Part shown: piece after piece, positions 63,207-64,000 of the stretch
How positions within the stretch are numbered: position 1 is the stretch's first letter
Layout: each line of letters starts with the position of its first letter
Assembly: GCA_006738865.1 (NCBI GenBank)
Contig: AP019701.1
Location: 4,584,001-4,648,000 of the forward strand
DNA length: 64,000 nucleotides
From: Allostella sp. ATCC 35155
GTDB taxonomy: Bacteria; Pseudomonadota; Alphaproteobacteria; ATCC43930; Allostellaceae
Direction: 5' to 3'
Made by a program: the position numbers and the translations under genes
The notes under the pieces: generated by a model
Seen by the model: only the letters and a program-made list of their open reading frames with translations
The model's database searches: none
What the model was told of the DNA's origin: nothing

Positions 63207-64000
63207 CTAGTATGAAAAGGGATAGAGCTTCCAGTACGCCTTGATCTGGCGCCAGCGATGCGCGAGCCCGTCGGGCTCGAACACCAGGAAGAGGATGATG
63301 GTCACGCCGACCGCGATCTCACGCAGGTAGGAGAGATTGTCCTTGAGGCCGAGGGCCCGGTCGAGGGGGGTGCCGGCGAGCGCCCCCGTGAGGCCGTCCA
63401 TCACCTCGGGCAGCAGCACCATGAAGGCGGTGCCCATCAGCGATCCCATGATCGAGCCCAGCCCGCCGATGATGATCATGCCGAGGAACTGGATCGAGAA
63501 CAGGATGGTGAAGCCCTCGACCGAGACGAAGCCGAGATAGTGGCCGTAGAGGGCGCCGCCGATGCCGGCATAGAAGGACGAGATGCCGAACGACATTGTC
63601 CGGTACTTCGTCAGGTTGATGCCCATCATCTCGGCCGAGAGGTAGTGGTCGCGCACGGCGACCAGCGCGCGGCCGTCGCGCGTGCGCATCAGGTTGGCGG
63701 CCCCGAGATAGAGCAGCACGACATAGGCCAGCACGACGTAGAAGAAGGTGGCGTCGGTGTCGAAGGCGAAGCCGAAGATGCTGAAGGGGCTGGCCGGGGC
63801 ACCGTGCGTCCCGCCCGAGAACCAGTCGGCCCGGCCGAAGAAGTCCTGCAGGATGAACTGCGCGGCCAGGGTCGCGATGGCGAGATAGAGGCCCTTCAGG
63901 CGCGCGGCGGGAATGCCGAAGAGCATGCCGGCCGCCGTCGCCATCAGGCCGGCGAGCGGAATCGAGAAGAAGACCGGAATGCCGAAATTGTTGTTGAGGA
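63207..64000 (-). CDS. Branched-chain-type ABC transporter permease (LivM-like), 5' end outside window
   Basis: Permease of the same HAAT importer; the start lies beyond the window, since the frame continues upstream of the Met at 63944 as LNNNFGIPVFFSIPLAGL. Typical LivM segments: GIPAARLKGLYLAIATLAAQ, RTRDGRALVAVRDHYLSAEM (the EAA-like loop), LTKYRTMSFGISSFYAGIGG and IIIGGLGSIMGSLMGTAFMV. At least 264 residues are seen. The partner permease (LivH) and ATPase (LivG) should lie just past the window end. Confidence 0.92.
   Translation of the reverse strand, partial: LNNNFGIPVFFSIPLAGLMATAAGMLFGIPAARLKGLYLAIATLAAQFILQDFFGRADWFSGGTHGAPASPFSIFGFAFDTDATFFYVVLAYVVLLYLGAANLMRTRDGRALVAVRDHYLSAEMMGINLTKYRTMSFGISSFYAGIGGALYGHYLGFVSVEGFTILFSIQFLGMIIIGGLGSIMGSLMGTAFMVLLPEVMDGLTGALAGTPLDRALGLKDNLSYLREIAVGVTIILFLVFEPDGLAHRWRQIKAYWKLYPFSY

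Overview
The window is high-GC DNA of about 70% with dense, short-spaced operons and many 1-4 nt start/stop overlaps. The gene order mdh-sucC-sucD-odhA-odhB-lpd, an AFG1/ZapE-type ATPase gene nearby, a GAAC-N7-GAAC LexA box of the alphaproteobacterial type, and many ABC and tripartite tricarboxylate (TTT) transporters point to an alphaproteobacterial chromosome. It may be a Rhodospirillales or Hyphomicrobiales-like heterotroph; I cannot name the genus. I see no rRNA, tRNA, CRISPR array, prophage or insertion sequence.

Layout. 1-374: 3' end of a XerC-like recombinase gene. 500-10072 (minus): TCA-cycle operon mdh, sucCD, odhAB, lpd, followed by a TauE/SafE permease. 10233-18621: two complete TTT (Bug-type) uptake systems around a zapE-like ATPase and an FAH-family hydrolase. 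18630-19866: a small VOC/ArsR/SRPBCC operon with nested inverted repeats over its start. 19935-22853: an operon of EctD-like dioxygenase, COG4091-type dehydrogenase and SDR. 22999-27351: peroxiredoxin, MAPEG protein, and a nitrogen-salvage operon (diaminopropionate ammonia-lyase, M20 carbamoylase, D-carbamoylase, MAPEG). 27466-34709: gamma-glutamyltransferase and a Dpp/Opp-type peptide importer. 34724-37539: a very unusual multidomain protein (PhyH dioxygenase, two cupins, WY..YPDV repeats, DUF616 glycosyltransferase-like domain), frameshifted near 37230. 37543-43287: FMN alpha-hydroxyacid dehydrogenase, M20 peptidase, amidase, MlrC. 43310-48932: three tandem paralogous PAS histidine kinases and a D-aminoacylase. 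48975-54491: GlpD and a polyamine-type ABC importer. 54461-59776: methyltransferase, Pgk, an SOS-box radical SAM protein, IlvE and a secreted orphan. 59810-64000: PaaK-like AMP-forming ligase with a branched-chain-type ABC transporter (partial at the window end).

Functional reading. Apart from core carbon metabolism (TCA enzymes, Pgk, IlvE, GlpD), most of the window encodes uptake and cleavage of organic nitrogen and carboxylate compounds. These include peptides, gamma-glutamyl and N-carbamoyl or N-acyl amino acids, polyamines, and carboxylates taken up by Bug proteins. Many of the encoded enzymes are amidohydrolases.

A warning on sequence quality. At about 30765-30839, between the peptide-binding protein gene and its permease, there is a 20-nt exact match to the Illumina Nextera Read 1 transposase oligo. 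It is followed by a 37-nt inverted copy of sequence lying about 200 bp upstream. This is an assembly or library artefact that destroys the native end of the binding-protein gene. The single-base frameshift at about 37230 may have a similar technical cause.
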